Shown here in pieces: positions 7,435 through 17,338 of a DNA stretch of 64,000 bases. This DNA is from Enterococcus sp. PF1-24 (lineage in GTDB: Bacteria > Bacillota > Bacilli > Lactobacillales > Enterococcaceae), in the NCBI RefSeq assembly GCF_029893325.1, contig NZ_JARXWL010000009.1:39378-103377 (forward strand), read 5' to 3'. The stretch's first letter is position 1, and the number at the start of each line of letters is the position of its first letter. The notes under the pieces were generated by a model, which ran no database searches, was not told the DNA's origin, and saw only the letters and a program-made list of their open reading frames with translations. A program made the position numbers and the translations under genes.

Positions 7435-8304
7435 ATGGAAAATAAAATTACCGGTCATACACGATTAGTTGGCTTATTTGCAACCCCGATTCGTCACAGT
7501 ATTTCACCAATGATTCATAATACGGGATTTGAAACATTGGGAATTGACGCAGTTTATCTGGCTTTTGATTTAGGTACAGAAAGAATTGAAAGAGGGATTG
7601 ATTCTATTCGTAATCTTGAAATGCTAGGTGCCAATCTTTCGATGCCTAACAAAATAGCAGCTTTGCCTTACATGGATGAATTAAGTGAAGCCGCGCAATT
7701 AGTGGGAGCAATCAATACAATTGTTAATCAGAATGGCAAATTAATCGGGTATATTACTGATGGTACAGGTTTTATGCGCAACCTGGAAGACCTTCAAGTT
7801 GAAGTGATTGGTAAAAAAATGACAATCATTGGAGCGGGTGGTGCCGCTACCGCAATTATTGTGCAAGCTGCTTTAGATGGCGTGAAAGAAATTGCTGTCT
7901 ATAACAGAAAAGATGAGTTTTATGAAAAGATTCAAGCTAAATTAACTTATATTAGTGAAAAAACTAATTGTAAGATTCATTTAAATGATTTAGCCAATCA
8001 AGAAAATTTAGCCCAAGATGTTGCTGAAAGTGTTTTATTAACTAACGCAACTGGCGTGGGGATGCAACCGAATGTAGAAGTTTCACCAATCAATGATTTT
8101 GATATCATTCGTGAAAACTTAGCAGTGGTTGATATTATTTATAACCCAAGAGAAACCAAATTATTAAAAGCCGCCAAAGCTCGTGGTGCTAAAACCGCTA
8201 ACGGCTTAGGCATGCTACTTTATCAAGGAGCCGCTGCTTTTGAACTTTGGACAGGTCAAGAACTACCAATTGATTTAGTTAAACCAATTATTGAAAAGAT
8301 GTAG
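7435..8304 (+). CDS. aroE: Shikimate/quinate dehydrogenase, YdiB subfamily
   Basis: This 289-residue NAD(P)-dependent dehydrogenase reduces 3-dehydroshikimate to shikimate. The substrate site is seen in HSISPMIHN and in LGANLSMPNK with its catalytic Lys, and the Rossmann loop in GAGGAATAI. The SMPNK motif, NRKDEFYEK, the NIATGVGM-like region and the C-terminal GLGMLLYQGA...LWTGQE resemble E. coli YdiB more than classical AroE, so use of quinate and NAD is possible. As first gene of a complete chorismate operon it most likely serves biosynthesis. A GGAAGGG ribosome binding site precedes the ATG. No aroD (3-dehydroquinate dehydratase) is present in this operon. Confidence 0.93.
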   Translation: MENKITGHTRLVGLFATPIRHSISPMIHNTGFETLGIDAVYLAFDLGTERIERGIDSIRNLEMLGANLSMPNKIAALPYMDELSEAAQLVGAINTIVNQNGKLIGYITDGTGFMRNLEDLQVEVIGKKMTIIGAGGAATAIIVQAALDGVKEIAVYNRKDEFYEKIQAKLTYISEKTNCKIHLNDLANQENLAQDVAESVLLTNATGVGMQPNVEVSPINDFDIIRENLAVVDIIYNPRETKLLKAAKARGAKTANGLGMLLYQGAAAFELWTGQELPIDLVKPIIEKM

Positions 8305-8385
8305 TAGGAAAAGCAGAGTGAAGATAGAATTAAATTTTTGAAAAAATTTATTACTAAAATATGAACTAATTGGAGGAAAAATAAA

Positions 8386-9408
8386 ATGATCGTTATTATG
8401 AAAGCTGGAGCAACAAAAACACAGGTGGAAAATATTATTAAAAGAGTACAAAGTGAAGGATTAGAAGTTCAAATCAATCAAGGCAAGGACCATGTGGTGA
8501 TTGGTTTATTAGGAGATACCCGAAAATTGCAAGATGTAGCTTTCAACAGTTACGAAGGTGTTGAAAATACTGTCCGTATTTCTAATACTTACAAACTTAC
8601 TTCAAGAGAATTTCACCCGCAAGATACCGTTGTCGATGTTAATGGCGTAAAAATTGGAGGTAAGGAGAATTTTGTCACGATGGCAGGGCCTTGTTCGATT
8701 GAAGGACTGGATCAAATTCGTGAATGTGCCCGCATTGCTAAAGCTGGTGGCGCACAAGTTTTACGTGGAGGTGCTTTTAAACCAAGAACTTCCCCATATG
8801 CTTTCCAAGGCTTGGAAGAAGAAGGTTTGAAATACATTCGCCAAGCAGCCGATGAATTAGGTATGCAAGTCATTACCGAAGTCATGGATGAAGGCCATAT
8901 TGACATAGTCGCTGAATACAGCGATATTTTACAAATCGGTGCCCGGAATATGCAAAACTTTAAATTATTGACAGCAGTCGGCAAAACTGGCAAGCCAATT
9001 GGTTTGAAACGTGGAATTTCTGGTACAATTGATGAGTGGTTAAATGCTGCCGAATACATTGCGGTTGAAAATAATAACAATGTCATTTTCATTGAACGAG
9101 GCATTCGGACTTACGAAACAGCAACCCGTAATACTTTTGATTTAAGTGCTGTACCTTTGATTAAAAAATTGAGTCATTTCCCAATTATTGTGGATCCAAG
9201 TCACGGTACAGGTATCTGGGATTTAGTAGCACCAATGGCTAGAGCTGGCGTTGCTTCAGGAGCAGACGGAATGATTGTTGAAATTCATCCTGATCCAGCA
9301 AATGCTTGGTCAGACGGTCCACAATCTTTAAATGAAAAAACTTATTTAAAAATGATGCAAGAAGTTAAAATTATCGAAAAAGCGATGAAAGAAATTGATG
9401 CTTTATAA
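8386..9408 (+). CDS. aroF: 3-deoxy-7-phosphoheptulonate (DAHP) synthase with N-terminal regulatory domain
   Basis: DAHP synthase condenses PEP with erythrose 4-phosphate, the first committed step to chorismate. Residues 1-70 (MIVIMKAGATKTQVENII onward) form the ferredoxin-like domain of the type I-beta, Thermotoga-style enzymes. The catalytic barrel follows with MAGPCSIE, LRGGAFKPRTSPYAFQG, IGARNMQNF, LKRGISGT and DPSHGTG. That N-terminal domain is known as the allosteric site for Tyr/Phe in relatives, so feedback inhibition is likely. It carries no fused chorismate mutase. A TGGAGG ribosome binding site is present. Confidence 0.96.
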   Translation: MIVIMKAGATKTQVENIIKRVQSEGLEVQINQGKDHVVIGLLGDTRKLQDVAFNSYEGVENTVRISNTYKLTSREFHPQDTVVDVNGVKIGGKENFVTMAGPCSIEGLDQIRECARIAKAGGAQVLRGGAFKPRTSPYAFQGLEEEGLKYIRQAADELGMQVITEVMDEGHIDIVAEYSDILQIGARNMQNFKLLTAVGKTGKPIGLKRGISGTIDEWLNAAEYIAVENNNNVIFIERGIRTYETATRNTFDLSAVPLIKKLSHFPIIVDPSHGTGIWDLVAPMARAGVASGADGMIVEIHPDPANAWSDGPQSLNEKTYLKMMQEVKIIEKAMKEIDAL

Positions 9409-9451
9409 TTTATTAATGGAAAAATAGATAAAATTAGAAAGAAGTGACGGC

Positions 9452-10513
9452 ATGTTAACTGTTAAATTGCCCCATCATCAATATGATATCTTAATCGAAA
9501 ACCAAGGTTTAAAACAAGTTGGAACTTGGGCAGCGAAATTATGGCAGAGCCAAAAAATTGCAGTAATCACCGATGAAACGGTGGATGGTTTTTACGGCGA
9601 AGTTGTTATGCAGGCTTTACAGGCAGCAGGCTTTACCCCTTATAAATTCGTAGTGCCAGTTGGTGAAAAAAGCAAATCCCTAAGTCAAGTTAGCAACTGT
9701 TATGATTTTTTAGCGGAGCAACAATTTACCCGCTCTGATGGTATCTTGGCTTTAGGTGGTGGTGTTGTTGGCGATTTGGCAGGTTTTGTGGCCGCAACTT
9801 ATATGCGGGGCATTCACTTCTTACAAGTGCCGACAACGTTATTGGCGCAAGTGGACAGCAGTATTGGTGGGAAAACTGGCGTTAATACAACCAAAGCTAA
9901 AAACTTAGTTGGTGCTTTTTGGCAACCAGATGGAGTTTTAATTGATATTGCTACTTTGCAAACTTTAGAGACTCGTCGGATTCGTGAAGGAATTGGGGAA
10001 ATTATCAAATATGCGGCAATTGCCGATCAAGATTTATGGCAGCTGTTGGATTCATTTAAAGATGAATATGAACTTTTAGAAAATGCTGAAGCTGTTATTT
10101 TAGCTTGTTTAAAAATCAAGAAAAAAGTGGTAGAAGAAGATGAATTAGATAACGGGATTCGCTTGAATTTAAACTTTGGTCATACGATCGGTCACGCCAT
10201 TGAAAATACGATTGGCTATGGTGTGGTAACTCATGGTGAAGCTGTAGCGATTGGCATGATTCAAATTTCAAAAGCAGCTGAAGCTAAAGGCAAAATGCCA
10301 GCTGATTTTACCAATCAGTTAACGACCTTAGTTGAAAAGTTTGGTTTACCGATTACTTGTGAAAATTGGGATGAAGCAGAATTATATCAAGCGATTACTC
10401 ATGATAAAAAAACACGAGGTAGCAACTTGAAACTGATTTTAGTTACGGCAATTGGTCAGGCTGAAATCCAACAAGTAGCGATTGAAGAAATGAAAGACTA
10501 CTTAAAAAAATAA
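9452..10513 (+). CDS. aroB: 3-dehydroquinate synthase
   Basis: A 353-residue NAD- and metal-dependent enzyme turning DAHP into 3-dehydroquinate. Family motifs include VPVGEKSKS, ALGGGVVGDLAGFVAATYMRG (NAD-binding and substrate loop), QVPTTLLAQVDSSIGGKTGVN, the GEIIKYA segment and metal ligands in NFGHTIGHAIE and THGEAVAIGM. The length and all catalytic segments are complete. It is separated from the DAHP synthase gene by 43 bases and from aroC by 27. Confidence 0.97.
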   Translation: MLTVKLPHHQYDILIENQGLKQVGTWAAKLWQSQKIAVITDETVDGFYGEVVMQALQAAGFTPYKFVVPVGEKSKSLSQVSNCYDFLAEQQFTRSDGILALGGGVVGDLAGFVAATYMRGIHFLQVPTTLLAQVDSSIGGKTGVNTTKAKNLVGAFWQPDGVLIDIATLQTLETRRIREGIGEIIKYAAIADQDLWQLLDSFKDEYELLENAEAVILACLKIKKKVVEEDELDNGIRLNLNFGHTIGHAIENTIGYGVVTHGEAVAIGMIQISKAAEAKGKMPADFTNQLTTLVEKFGLPITCENWDEAELYQAITHDKKTRGSNLKLILVTAIGQAEIQQVAIEEMKDYLKK

Positions 10514-10540
10514 ACGATTTTTTTGAAAGGAAGCAAGAAC

Positions 10541-11707
10541 ATGCGTTTTATTACAGCTGGAGAATCACATGGTCCAGAATTAACAACAATTATTGAAGGC
10601 TTACCAGCTGGGATGCCTTTAACAGCTGACGATATCAATCGTGAATTAGCGCGTCGCCAAACCGGTTATGGTCGTGGCGGTCGCATGAAAATTGAAAAAG
10701 ATCAAGTGCGCATTACATCTGGTGTTCGTCACGGTAAAACGTTAGGCTCACCCATAACTTTAGTCGTTGAAAATAAAGACTGGAAAAATTGGCAAACAAT
10801 TATGTCAGTTTCAGAAGTTAGCGTAGAAGATCAGCAGCTTCGTCGTGTCAGTCATCCACGACCAGGCCATGCTGATTTAGTTGGTGGCATGAAATACAAC
10901 CAACGAGATTTACGGAATATTTTAGAGCGTTCTTCTGCACGAGAAACAACTATGCGGGTAGCAATTGGTGCAGTAGCTAAAAAATTATTAAAAGAATTAG
11001 GCATTGAAGTAGCGGGGCATGTGGTCGTTTTAGGCGGTATTAAGGCAACTGTTCCTGAAAATATTACAGTGCAAGAAATTAAACAGCTCTCTGAAGCTTC
11101 TGAAGTTCGGGTAGTTGACGGAACTTGTGAAGTCGCGATGAAAGAATTAATTAATAAAACGAAGCAAAATGGGGATACCATTGGTGGCGTTGTTGAAGTC
11201 GTAGTTGGTGGTGTGCCAGCCGGTTTAGGTAGTTATGTGCAGTGGGACCACAAATTAGATGCCAAAATTGCGCAAGCAGTCATGAGTATTAATGCTTTTA
11301 AAGGCGTTTCTTTTGGCGTTAGTTTTGAAATGGGAAATCTGCCAGGTTCACAAGTGATGGATGAAATTATTTGGAGCGAAAAAGCTGGCTACACTCGTAA
11401 AACCAATCATCTAGGTGGTTTTGAAGGTGGTATGACTAACGGTGAAGTAATTGTTGTTCAAGGAGTTATGAAGCCGATTCCGACTTTATATAAGCCTTTG
11501 CAAAGTGTCGATATTGATACGAAAGAACCTTTTAAAGCTAGTGTTGAACGTTCAGATAGTACCGCTGTTCCGGCAGCCAGTGTTGTTTGTGAAAGCGTGG
11601 TAGCGACTGAATTAGCTAAAGAAATTTTAGCCCAATTTGAAAGTGATTCTTTTGAAAGATTAAAAATCAATCTAACTGCCTATCGTGAATATTTGCAAAA
11701 CTATTAA
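10541..11707 (+). CDS. aroC: Chorismate synthase
   Basis: This 388-residue enzyme eliminates phosphate from EPSP to give chorismate, using reduced FMN. Motifs are GESHGPEL at the N-terminus, [54 protein letters not shown] (FMN and substrate site) and the late [13 protein letters not shown]. The frame is open upstream to a TTG at 10523, but the GAAAGGAAG ribosome binding site lies inside that extension, and family proteins begin MRFxTAGESHG, so ATG 10541 is the start. Confidence 0.97.
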   Translation: MRFITAGESHGPELTTIIEGLPAGMPLTADDINRELARRQTGYGRGGRMKIEKDQVRITSGVRHGKTLGSPITLVVENKDWKNWQTIMSVSEVSVEDQQLRRVSHPRPGHADLVGGMKYNQRDLRNILERSSARETTMRVAIGAVAKKLLKELGIEVAGHVVVLGGIKATVPENITVQEIKQLSEASEVRVVDGTCEVAMKELINKTKQNGDTIGGVVEVVVGGVPAGLGSYVQWDHKLDAKIAQAVMSINAFKGVSFGVSFEMGNLPGSQVMDEIIWSEKAGYTRKTNHLGGFEGGMTNGEVIVVQGVMKPIPTLYKPLQSVDIDTKEPFKASVERSDSTAVPAASVVCESVVATELAKEILAQFESDSFERLKINLTAYREYLQNY

Positions 11708-11753
11708 TTAGTTAAGTTTTTCAATAACATTCACGAGATGGGAGTAAATGGCA

Positions 11754-12845
11754 ATGACAAAGAAAATTTTAATGATTGGTTTAGGTTTGATTGGTAGCTC
11801 GTTAGCTTTAGCTATCAAAAAAGAACATCCTGAAATCATCATTTATGGTTGGGATAAAAATAAAAGCAGTGAAGCAATCGCCAAAGAAAAAGGTATTATT
11901 GATGAAATCAGTCAAACTTGGCAAACAACAGCTGTTGAAATGGATGTGATTTTTTTAGCGATTCCTGTCAAAGCGGGCATTGCTACATTGCAAGAGTTGG
12001 CACAATTACCTTTGAAAGAACAGGCGATTATCACAGATGCCAGTAGCACCAAAGAAGAAATCACTAAGGTAGCTGCGGAATTGCCGATTACTTTTATCGG
12101 TGGTCATCCAATGGCGGGTTCTCATAAATCAGGCGTTTTAGCAGCAAATATTGATTTATTTGAAAATGCTTATTATATTTTTACCCCTATTGAAAAAAAT
12201 CCTATGGCTTTAGCTAGCTTGCAAGATTTATTAAAGGGCACGCGGGCAAAATTTGTTGAGTTAGAGGCTGATGAACATGATCAAATTACCGGCATGTTAA
12301 GTCATTTACCCCATATTATTGCAGCGGGGTTAGTGAATCAAAGCGATGTGTTTAGTCAAAAATATCCCCGTGCCAAGCAATTAGCGGCAGGTGGTTTTCG
12401 GGATATTACCCGGATTGCTTCTTCGGACCCACAAATGTGGACGGATATTTTGATTAGTAATCGGGAAACTTTATTAGCGGGGATTGCTGAATGGCAACGT
12501 CTAATGACCCATGTCACTCATTGGTTAGCAATTGGCGATGAAGCAGCGATTTATCAATTTTTCGATCGAGCAAAAGATACCCGAGATCGTTTACCTGTTC
12601 ATGAAAATGGGGCGATTCCGGCCTTTCATGATTTATATATTGATGTGCCTGACCAACCAGGGGTAATTGCTGAAGTTACGGGCTTATTAGGGGAAGCGGG
12701 CCTTTCGATTATTAATTTGAAAATTCAAGAAACACGGGAAGAAATTATTGGTGTCCTGCAAGTTTCTTTTAAAACTAACCATGATTTATTAAAAGGCAAA
12801 GCTTGTATTGAAGCGCAAACTAGCTATGCTTGTCGCTTGAAATAA
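11754..12845 (+). CDS. tyrA: Prephenate dehydrogenase with C-terminal ACT domain
   Basis: The protein (363 residues) oxidatively decarboxylates prephenate to 4-hydroxyphenylpyruvate, the tyrosine branch. It shows the dinucleotide motif IGLGLIGSSLA at the N-terminus, GGHPMAGSHKSG, and the helical dimerisation region containing LSHLPHIIAAGL. From about residue 297 there is an ACT domain (YIDVPDQPGVIAEVTGLL), which usually confers feedback inhibition by tyrosine. ATG 11754 is chosen over ATG 11748 because the GGGAG site is nine bases before it and only three before the other. Confidence 0.95.
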   Translation: MTKKILMIGLGLIGSSLALAIKKEHPEIIIYGWDKNKSSEAIAKEKGIIDEISQTWQTTAVEMDVIFLAIPVKAGIATLQELAQLPLKEQAIITDASSTKEEITKVAAELPITFIGGHPMAGSHKSGVLAANIDLFENAYYIFTPIEKNPMALASLQDLLKGTRAKFVELEADEHDQITGMLSHLPHIIAAGLVNQSDVFSQKYPRAKQLAAGGFRDITRIASSDPQMWTDILISNRETLLAGIAEWQRLMTHVTHWLAIGDEAAIYQFFDRAKDTRDRLPVHENGAIPAFHDLYIDVPDQPGVIAEVTGLLGEAGLSIINLKIQETREEIIGVLQVSFKTNHDLLKGKACIEAQTSYACRLK

Positions 12846-12869
12846 CAGTGCTATTGTGGTGGAAAATGA

Positions 12870-14171
<1,302 letters not shown>

Positions 14172-14204
14172 CTTAGCTTTTAGAGAAAAGGAAGAGGGAT
14201 TTCC

Positions 14205-14714
14205 ATGAAAAGTATCGTTTTAATTGGCTTTATGGGAGCTGGGAAAACTACAATTGGCAAAGCTTTAGGAGAAAGTTTACAAATGCAGCCGATTGATTTT
14301 GATGATTTAATCGTGGCAGAAATCGGCATGACAATTCAAGCATATTTTGATTTATACGGGGAAGCAGCTTTCAGAGAAAAAGAAACCCAAGTGTTGAAAA
14401 AAACTATGAATTTAACGCAAATTATTTCAACTGGTGGTGGCATCGTTTTAAAAGAAGAAAATCGCCAGTTGTTAAAACAAATGCCTGTAGTCGTTTATTT
14501 AAAAACTGATGCAGATGAATTAGTGAAACGCTTATTAGCTGATACCGTAAATGTTCGACCTTTAGTTGCAGCAAAAAATCCTGAGGAAATTAAAGCAATT
14601 TATCAAGGAAGAATTCCTTTTTATGAAGAAAGTGCCAGTTTGATTGTAGATACAACTGGTAAAACTCCGGCAACGATTGTGGCGGAAATTTTAGCGTATG
14701 TAGGTGAAATGTGA
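14205..14714 (+). CDS. aroK: Shikimate kinase
   Basis: A 169-residue P-loop kinase phosphorylating shikimate at O3. Walker A is GFMGAGKTTIG (residues 8-18), followed by the shikimate-binding DFDDLIVAEIGM segment, GEAAFREKE (Arg that contacts shikimate) and STGGGIVL. The lid carries the conserved RPLV. It ends overlapping the first base of the pheA start codon, giving translational coupling. Confidence 0.96.
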   Translation: MKSIVLIGFMGAGKTTIGKALGESLQMQPIDFDDLIVAEIGMTIQAYFDLYGEAAFREKETQVLKKTMNLTQIISTGGGIVLKEENRQLLKQMPVVVYLKTDADELVKRLLADTVNVRPLVAAKNPEEIKAIYQGRIPFYEESASLIVDTTGKTPATIVAEILAYVGEM

Positions 14715-15559
14715 TGAAAATTGGTTATTTAGGGCCTGAAAGTTCTTTTACTCATCGGGCAGCCATGACGGCTTTTCCAACTGAAACATTAATTGCTTAT
14801 CCATCAATTCCCGCTTGTATTAAAGCAGTGGAATATGAAGAAGTGATTTTAGCGGTTGTTCCTATTGAAAATACGATTGAGGGTTCTGTTAATACCACGC
14901 TGGATTATTTATTCCATCAAGCCGATTTAACAGTGGGGGCAGAAATTGTTTTACCGATTCATCAATATTTAATGGTGGCGCCAGAGCATCAAGACAATTG
15001 GCAGCAGTTAGAAAAAATTATTTCTCATCCGCAAGCCTTGGCCCAATGCCGTAAATTTATTGAAGAACATTTTGATGAGATTGAAATAGAGCAAGCTCCG
15101 TCAACAACTTATGGTGCCAATTATGTTCAATTGAATCGTCAACGAAATATTGGTGCAATTGCTGCAAAACAAGCTGCCGAAAAATATGGTTTGAAAATTG
15201 TCGCTGAAAATATTCAAGATATTGAAATCAATCGCACCCGTTTTTGGGTGATTGGTGGTAAAAATATGACTTTGCCATTACCAGTTTCAATGGAGAAAAT
15301 TAGTTTAGCGATTACTATGCCTTACAATCAACCAGGCTCTTTACATAAAGCTTTATCGGCTTTTGGTTGGCGGGAAATAGATTTAAGTAAAATTGAATCT
15401 CGCCCTTTAAAAACTAGCTTGGGAGAATATTTCTTTTTAATTGATATTAATGTCGAGAAACCGATGGCGTTAATTGAAAATGCTTTAGAGGAAATTCGTT
15501 TGCTAGGTGGCGAAATCAAGATTTTCGGTCATTATCCAGTGCATTTAATTAGTGAATAA
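14714..15559 (+). CDS. pheA: Prephenate dehydratase
   Basis: A stand-alone prephenate dehydratase of 281 residues, the phenylalanine branch, without fused chorismate mutase. The catalytic domain starts IGYLGPESSFTHRA and includes VPIENTIEGSV, SHPQALAQC and the TRFWVIG motif with the key Thr. A C-terminal ACT domain follows (PGSLHKALSAF, ESRP), the usual Phe-binding regulatory site. Start: ATG 14714 overlaps the aroK stop as TGATG; the GTG one codon earlier is less likely. It is the last gene of the operon and is followed by a terminator. No chorismate mutase gene lies in the operon. Confidence 0.95.
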   Translation: MKIGYLGPESSFTHRAAMTAFPTETLIAYPSIPACIKAVEYEEVILAVVPIENTIEGSVNTTLDYLFHQADLTVGAEIVLPIHQYLMVAPEHQDNWQQLEKIISHPQALAQCRKFIEEHFDEIEIEQAPSTTYGANYVQLNRQRNIGAIAAKQAAEKYGLKIVAENIQDIEINRTRFWVIGGKNMTLPLPVSMEKISLAITMPYNQPGSLHKALSAFGWREIDLSKIESRPLKTSLGEYFFLIDINVEKPMALIENALEEIRLLGGEIKIFGHYPVHLISE

Positions 15560-15568
15560 AATAATAGG

Positions 15569-15604
15569 AGAGTAGGGTAAACGCAACTTGCCCTACTCTT
15601 TTTA
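15569..15604 (+). terminator. Terminator of the aromatic amino-acid operon
   Basis: Perfect 9-bp stem (15569-15577 with 15591-15599) with a T-run. Confidence 0.9.
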
Positions 15605-15631
15605 ATTTTATCTGAAGTTTTAGAAAATTAT

Positions 15632-15660
15632 TTGTTAAGTCAACGTGGCTTTGCTATAGT
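15632..15660 (+). promoter_or_regulatory. Promoter of the NUDIX hydrolase gene
   Basis: TTGTTA (15632-15637) and TATAGT (15655-15660) with a 17-base spacer, 43 bases before the ATG. Confidence 0.7.
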
Positions 15661-15702
15661 TTAGTTGTCAATGAAATCGAATTCAAAAGGAGAGCTGATT
15701 TT

Positions 15703-16305
15703 ATGAATCGCCAACTATTTGATACTTATCGTCGCTTGTTAACGATTGCCGAAGCGGGTATTTTTTATGGAAAAGATCAATTTGATCAAGAACGCTATCG
15801 AGAATTAAAAGAAATTTCTTTACAGTTATTAAGTAAAGTGAGCGAAAATTCTTTTACTGATTTACAAAAAATTACAGAAAAAGATGAAGGCTATCCAACA
15901 CCGAAAGTGGATGTGCGGGCTTTTATTCAAAAAGAAGATAAAATTTTATTAGTTCAAGATGCTATTAGTGAGGAGTGGTCCTTACCTGGCGGCTACGCTG
16001 AAGTGGGAATCACCCCGATGGAAAATGTTCGCAAGGAAGTTTTTGAAGAAACAGGCTTAGAGGTGGCTGTTCAAGAATTATTAGCGATTTTTGATACGAA
16101 TTTACGGGGAGATATTCCCCAGTTATTTCAATATTATAAATTAGTTTTTCGCTGTGAAGTGTTAAGTGGTGAATTTCAGGAAAATCTGGAAACTTTGCAG
16201 ATGGACTATTTTTCATTAGCTGAACTTCCTGCGCTATCGAAAAAAAGAACAACTAAAGAGCAGTTACAGCAATTAGTAACCACTAAGGAACTAATTTGTC
16301 AGTAA
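15703..16305 (+). CDS. NUDIX hydrolase with N-terminal Nudix_N domain
   Basis: This 200-residue protein has a helical N-terminal region (about residues 1-60, TYRRLLTIAEAGIFYGKD) of the kind found before NUDIX domains of Gram-positive nucleotide-sugar and CDP-choline or ADP-ribose pyrophosphatases. The catalytic NUDIX box reads GGYAEVGITPMENVRKEVFE followed by ETG, matching GX5EX7REUXEEXGU. The substrate is not determinable. It has its own promoter. The stop codon lies only a base or so from the stop of the convergent guanylate-kinase-like gene, with no terminator between them. Confidence 0.9.
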   Translation: MNRQLFDTYRRLLTIAEAGIFYGKDQFDQERYRELKEISLQLLSKVSENSFTDLQKITEKDEGYPTPKVDVRAFIQKEDKILLVQDAISEEWSLPGGYAEVGITPMENVRKEVFEETGLEVAVQELLAIFDTNLRGDIPQLFQYYKLVFRCEVLSGEFQENLETLQMDYFSLAELPALSKKRTTKEQLQQLVTTKELICQ

Positions 16306-16306
16306 A

Positions 16307-16864
16307 TCATGCTTGCTGAACTTGCTCTTTAAAAGACAAAATCATGCTAGTTAATGATTGATTAGCATCAATTCGGATGACTTTTGGGTGGTTATCAAGT
16401 ATTTTATAGCTAAGCATTTCTGCTTCAGCTGAAGCTAAGCGTTTTGTGATTATTTCTTCTGCATCGCCACGTTTACTTAAACGCTGTTGCAAAGTAGCTT
16501 GATTAGCCGTTAATAAAACTGGCAAGATAGCTTGCTGTGAGTCGTTTTCTGCTAGCGTTAAAAAACCTTTTAAAGTCAAGACATTATAGCAATCAGCGGC
16601 TGCTAATTTGTCAGTTAATTCTTTTTTAGTAACGCCATAATAATCGCCCTGATAGCAATCGTATTCAGCAAAAGCTTCTGTGGCAATTAAAGTTTTAAAT
16701 TCTTTTTCAGAAATAAAATAATAGTCTTTACCAGCTATTTCTGCTGGACGGGGAGCACGGGTGGTATGAGAAATAATTTTTTGTTTTTCGGAAAAAAGTT
16801 GATTGGTTAAAGTTGTTTTTCCAGAGCCGCTAGGGCCAATAAAAATATAACAATGATTTGTCAT
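16307..16864 (-). CDS. Guanylate-kinase-family P-loop kinase
   Basis: This 185-residue protein on the - strand begins with Walker A IGPSGSGKTT and has HTTRAPRPAEIAGKDYYFIS, the GMP-binding pattern of guanylate kinases, then DYYGVTKKEL. The C-terminal half diverges from canonical Gmk, including the lid region (RLSKRGDAEEIITKRL). It is shorter than the usual 200-205 residues. A strong AAGGAGGTG site stands before the ATG. It could be a second, specialised nucleotide kinase, since the housekeeping gmk is normally linked to rpoZ, which is not here. It could also be the only copy; the window cannot decide. Confidence 0.8.
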   Translation of the reverse strand: MTNHCYIFIGPSGSGKTTLTNQLFSEKQKIISHTTRAPRPAEIAGKDYYFISEKEFKTLIATEAFAEYDCYQGDYYGVTKKELTDKLAAADCYNVLTLKGFLTLAENDSQQAILPVLLTANQATLQQRLSKRGDAEEIITKRLASAEAEMLSYKILDNHPKVIRIDANQSLTSMILSFKEQVQQA

Positions 16865-16983
16865 GACGTAGTTAACACCTCCTTGATAATTGTATCATGA
16901 CTTGCTGATTTAAGAAAAATATCTTGTTTCTTAGGCTATTTCTTGTTAGGATAAGAAGGTAGAAAACAGCAGGATGGTGGACA

Positions 16984-17166
16984 ATGAATAAACGTTTAAA
17001 AAAGAAATTTGCATACAAAAAATATATGCGAGACATCTTTAATGGCTATGAAACAATGTTACAAGATGAGAGTGTTAATCAATTAACCTTTACTTATTTG
17101 AAAGAAAATACAATCTTATCTCGTGATAAAGATGGTCAAATTCACTTTTTAACAAAAGATATTTAA
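16984..17166 (+). CDS. Small basic protein of unknown function
   Basis: A 60-residue open frame starts MNKRLKKKFAYKKYMRDIFN after a GGATGGTGG ribosome binding site and ends before a terminator, so it looks like a real, separately transcribed gene. The N-terminal third is strongly basic; the remainder is mixed with no membrane segment, cysteine or recognisable motif. I do not recognise the family. Its position between a divergent kinase and a secreted DUF1002 protein gives no functional clue. Confidence 0.65.
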   Translation: MNKRLKKKFAYKKYMRDIFNGYETMLQDESVNQLTFTYLKENTILSRDKDGQIHFLTKDI

Positions 17167-17169
17167 AGC

Positions 17170-17214
17170 AAAACTTGGGTATTTCATTTTTTATGAGATA
17201 TTCAAGTTTTTTAA
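17170..17214 (+). terminator. Terminator after the small unknown gene
   Basis: Thirteen-bp stem with G-T pairs (17170-17182 with 17198-17210) and T-run. Confidence 0.8.
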
Positions 17215-17260
17215 TTTTTATTGAAAATGTTTAAGTATCTCTAAAAATAAGTCTTCTTAT

Positions 17261-17289
17261 TTGGGAACTGACAAAAATTACGTTATGAT
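17261..17289 (+). promoter_or_regulatory. Promoter of the DUF1002 gene
   Basis: TTGGGA (17261-17266) and TATGAT (17284-17289), 17-base spacer. Confidence 0.65.
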
Positions 17290-17338
17290 AAATTTGTACT
17301 TATTTTTTGATAGATATAGATAATGGAGGAACGAAACA

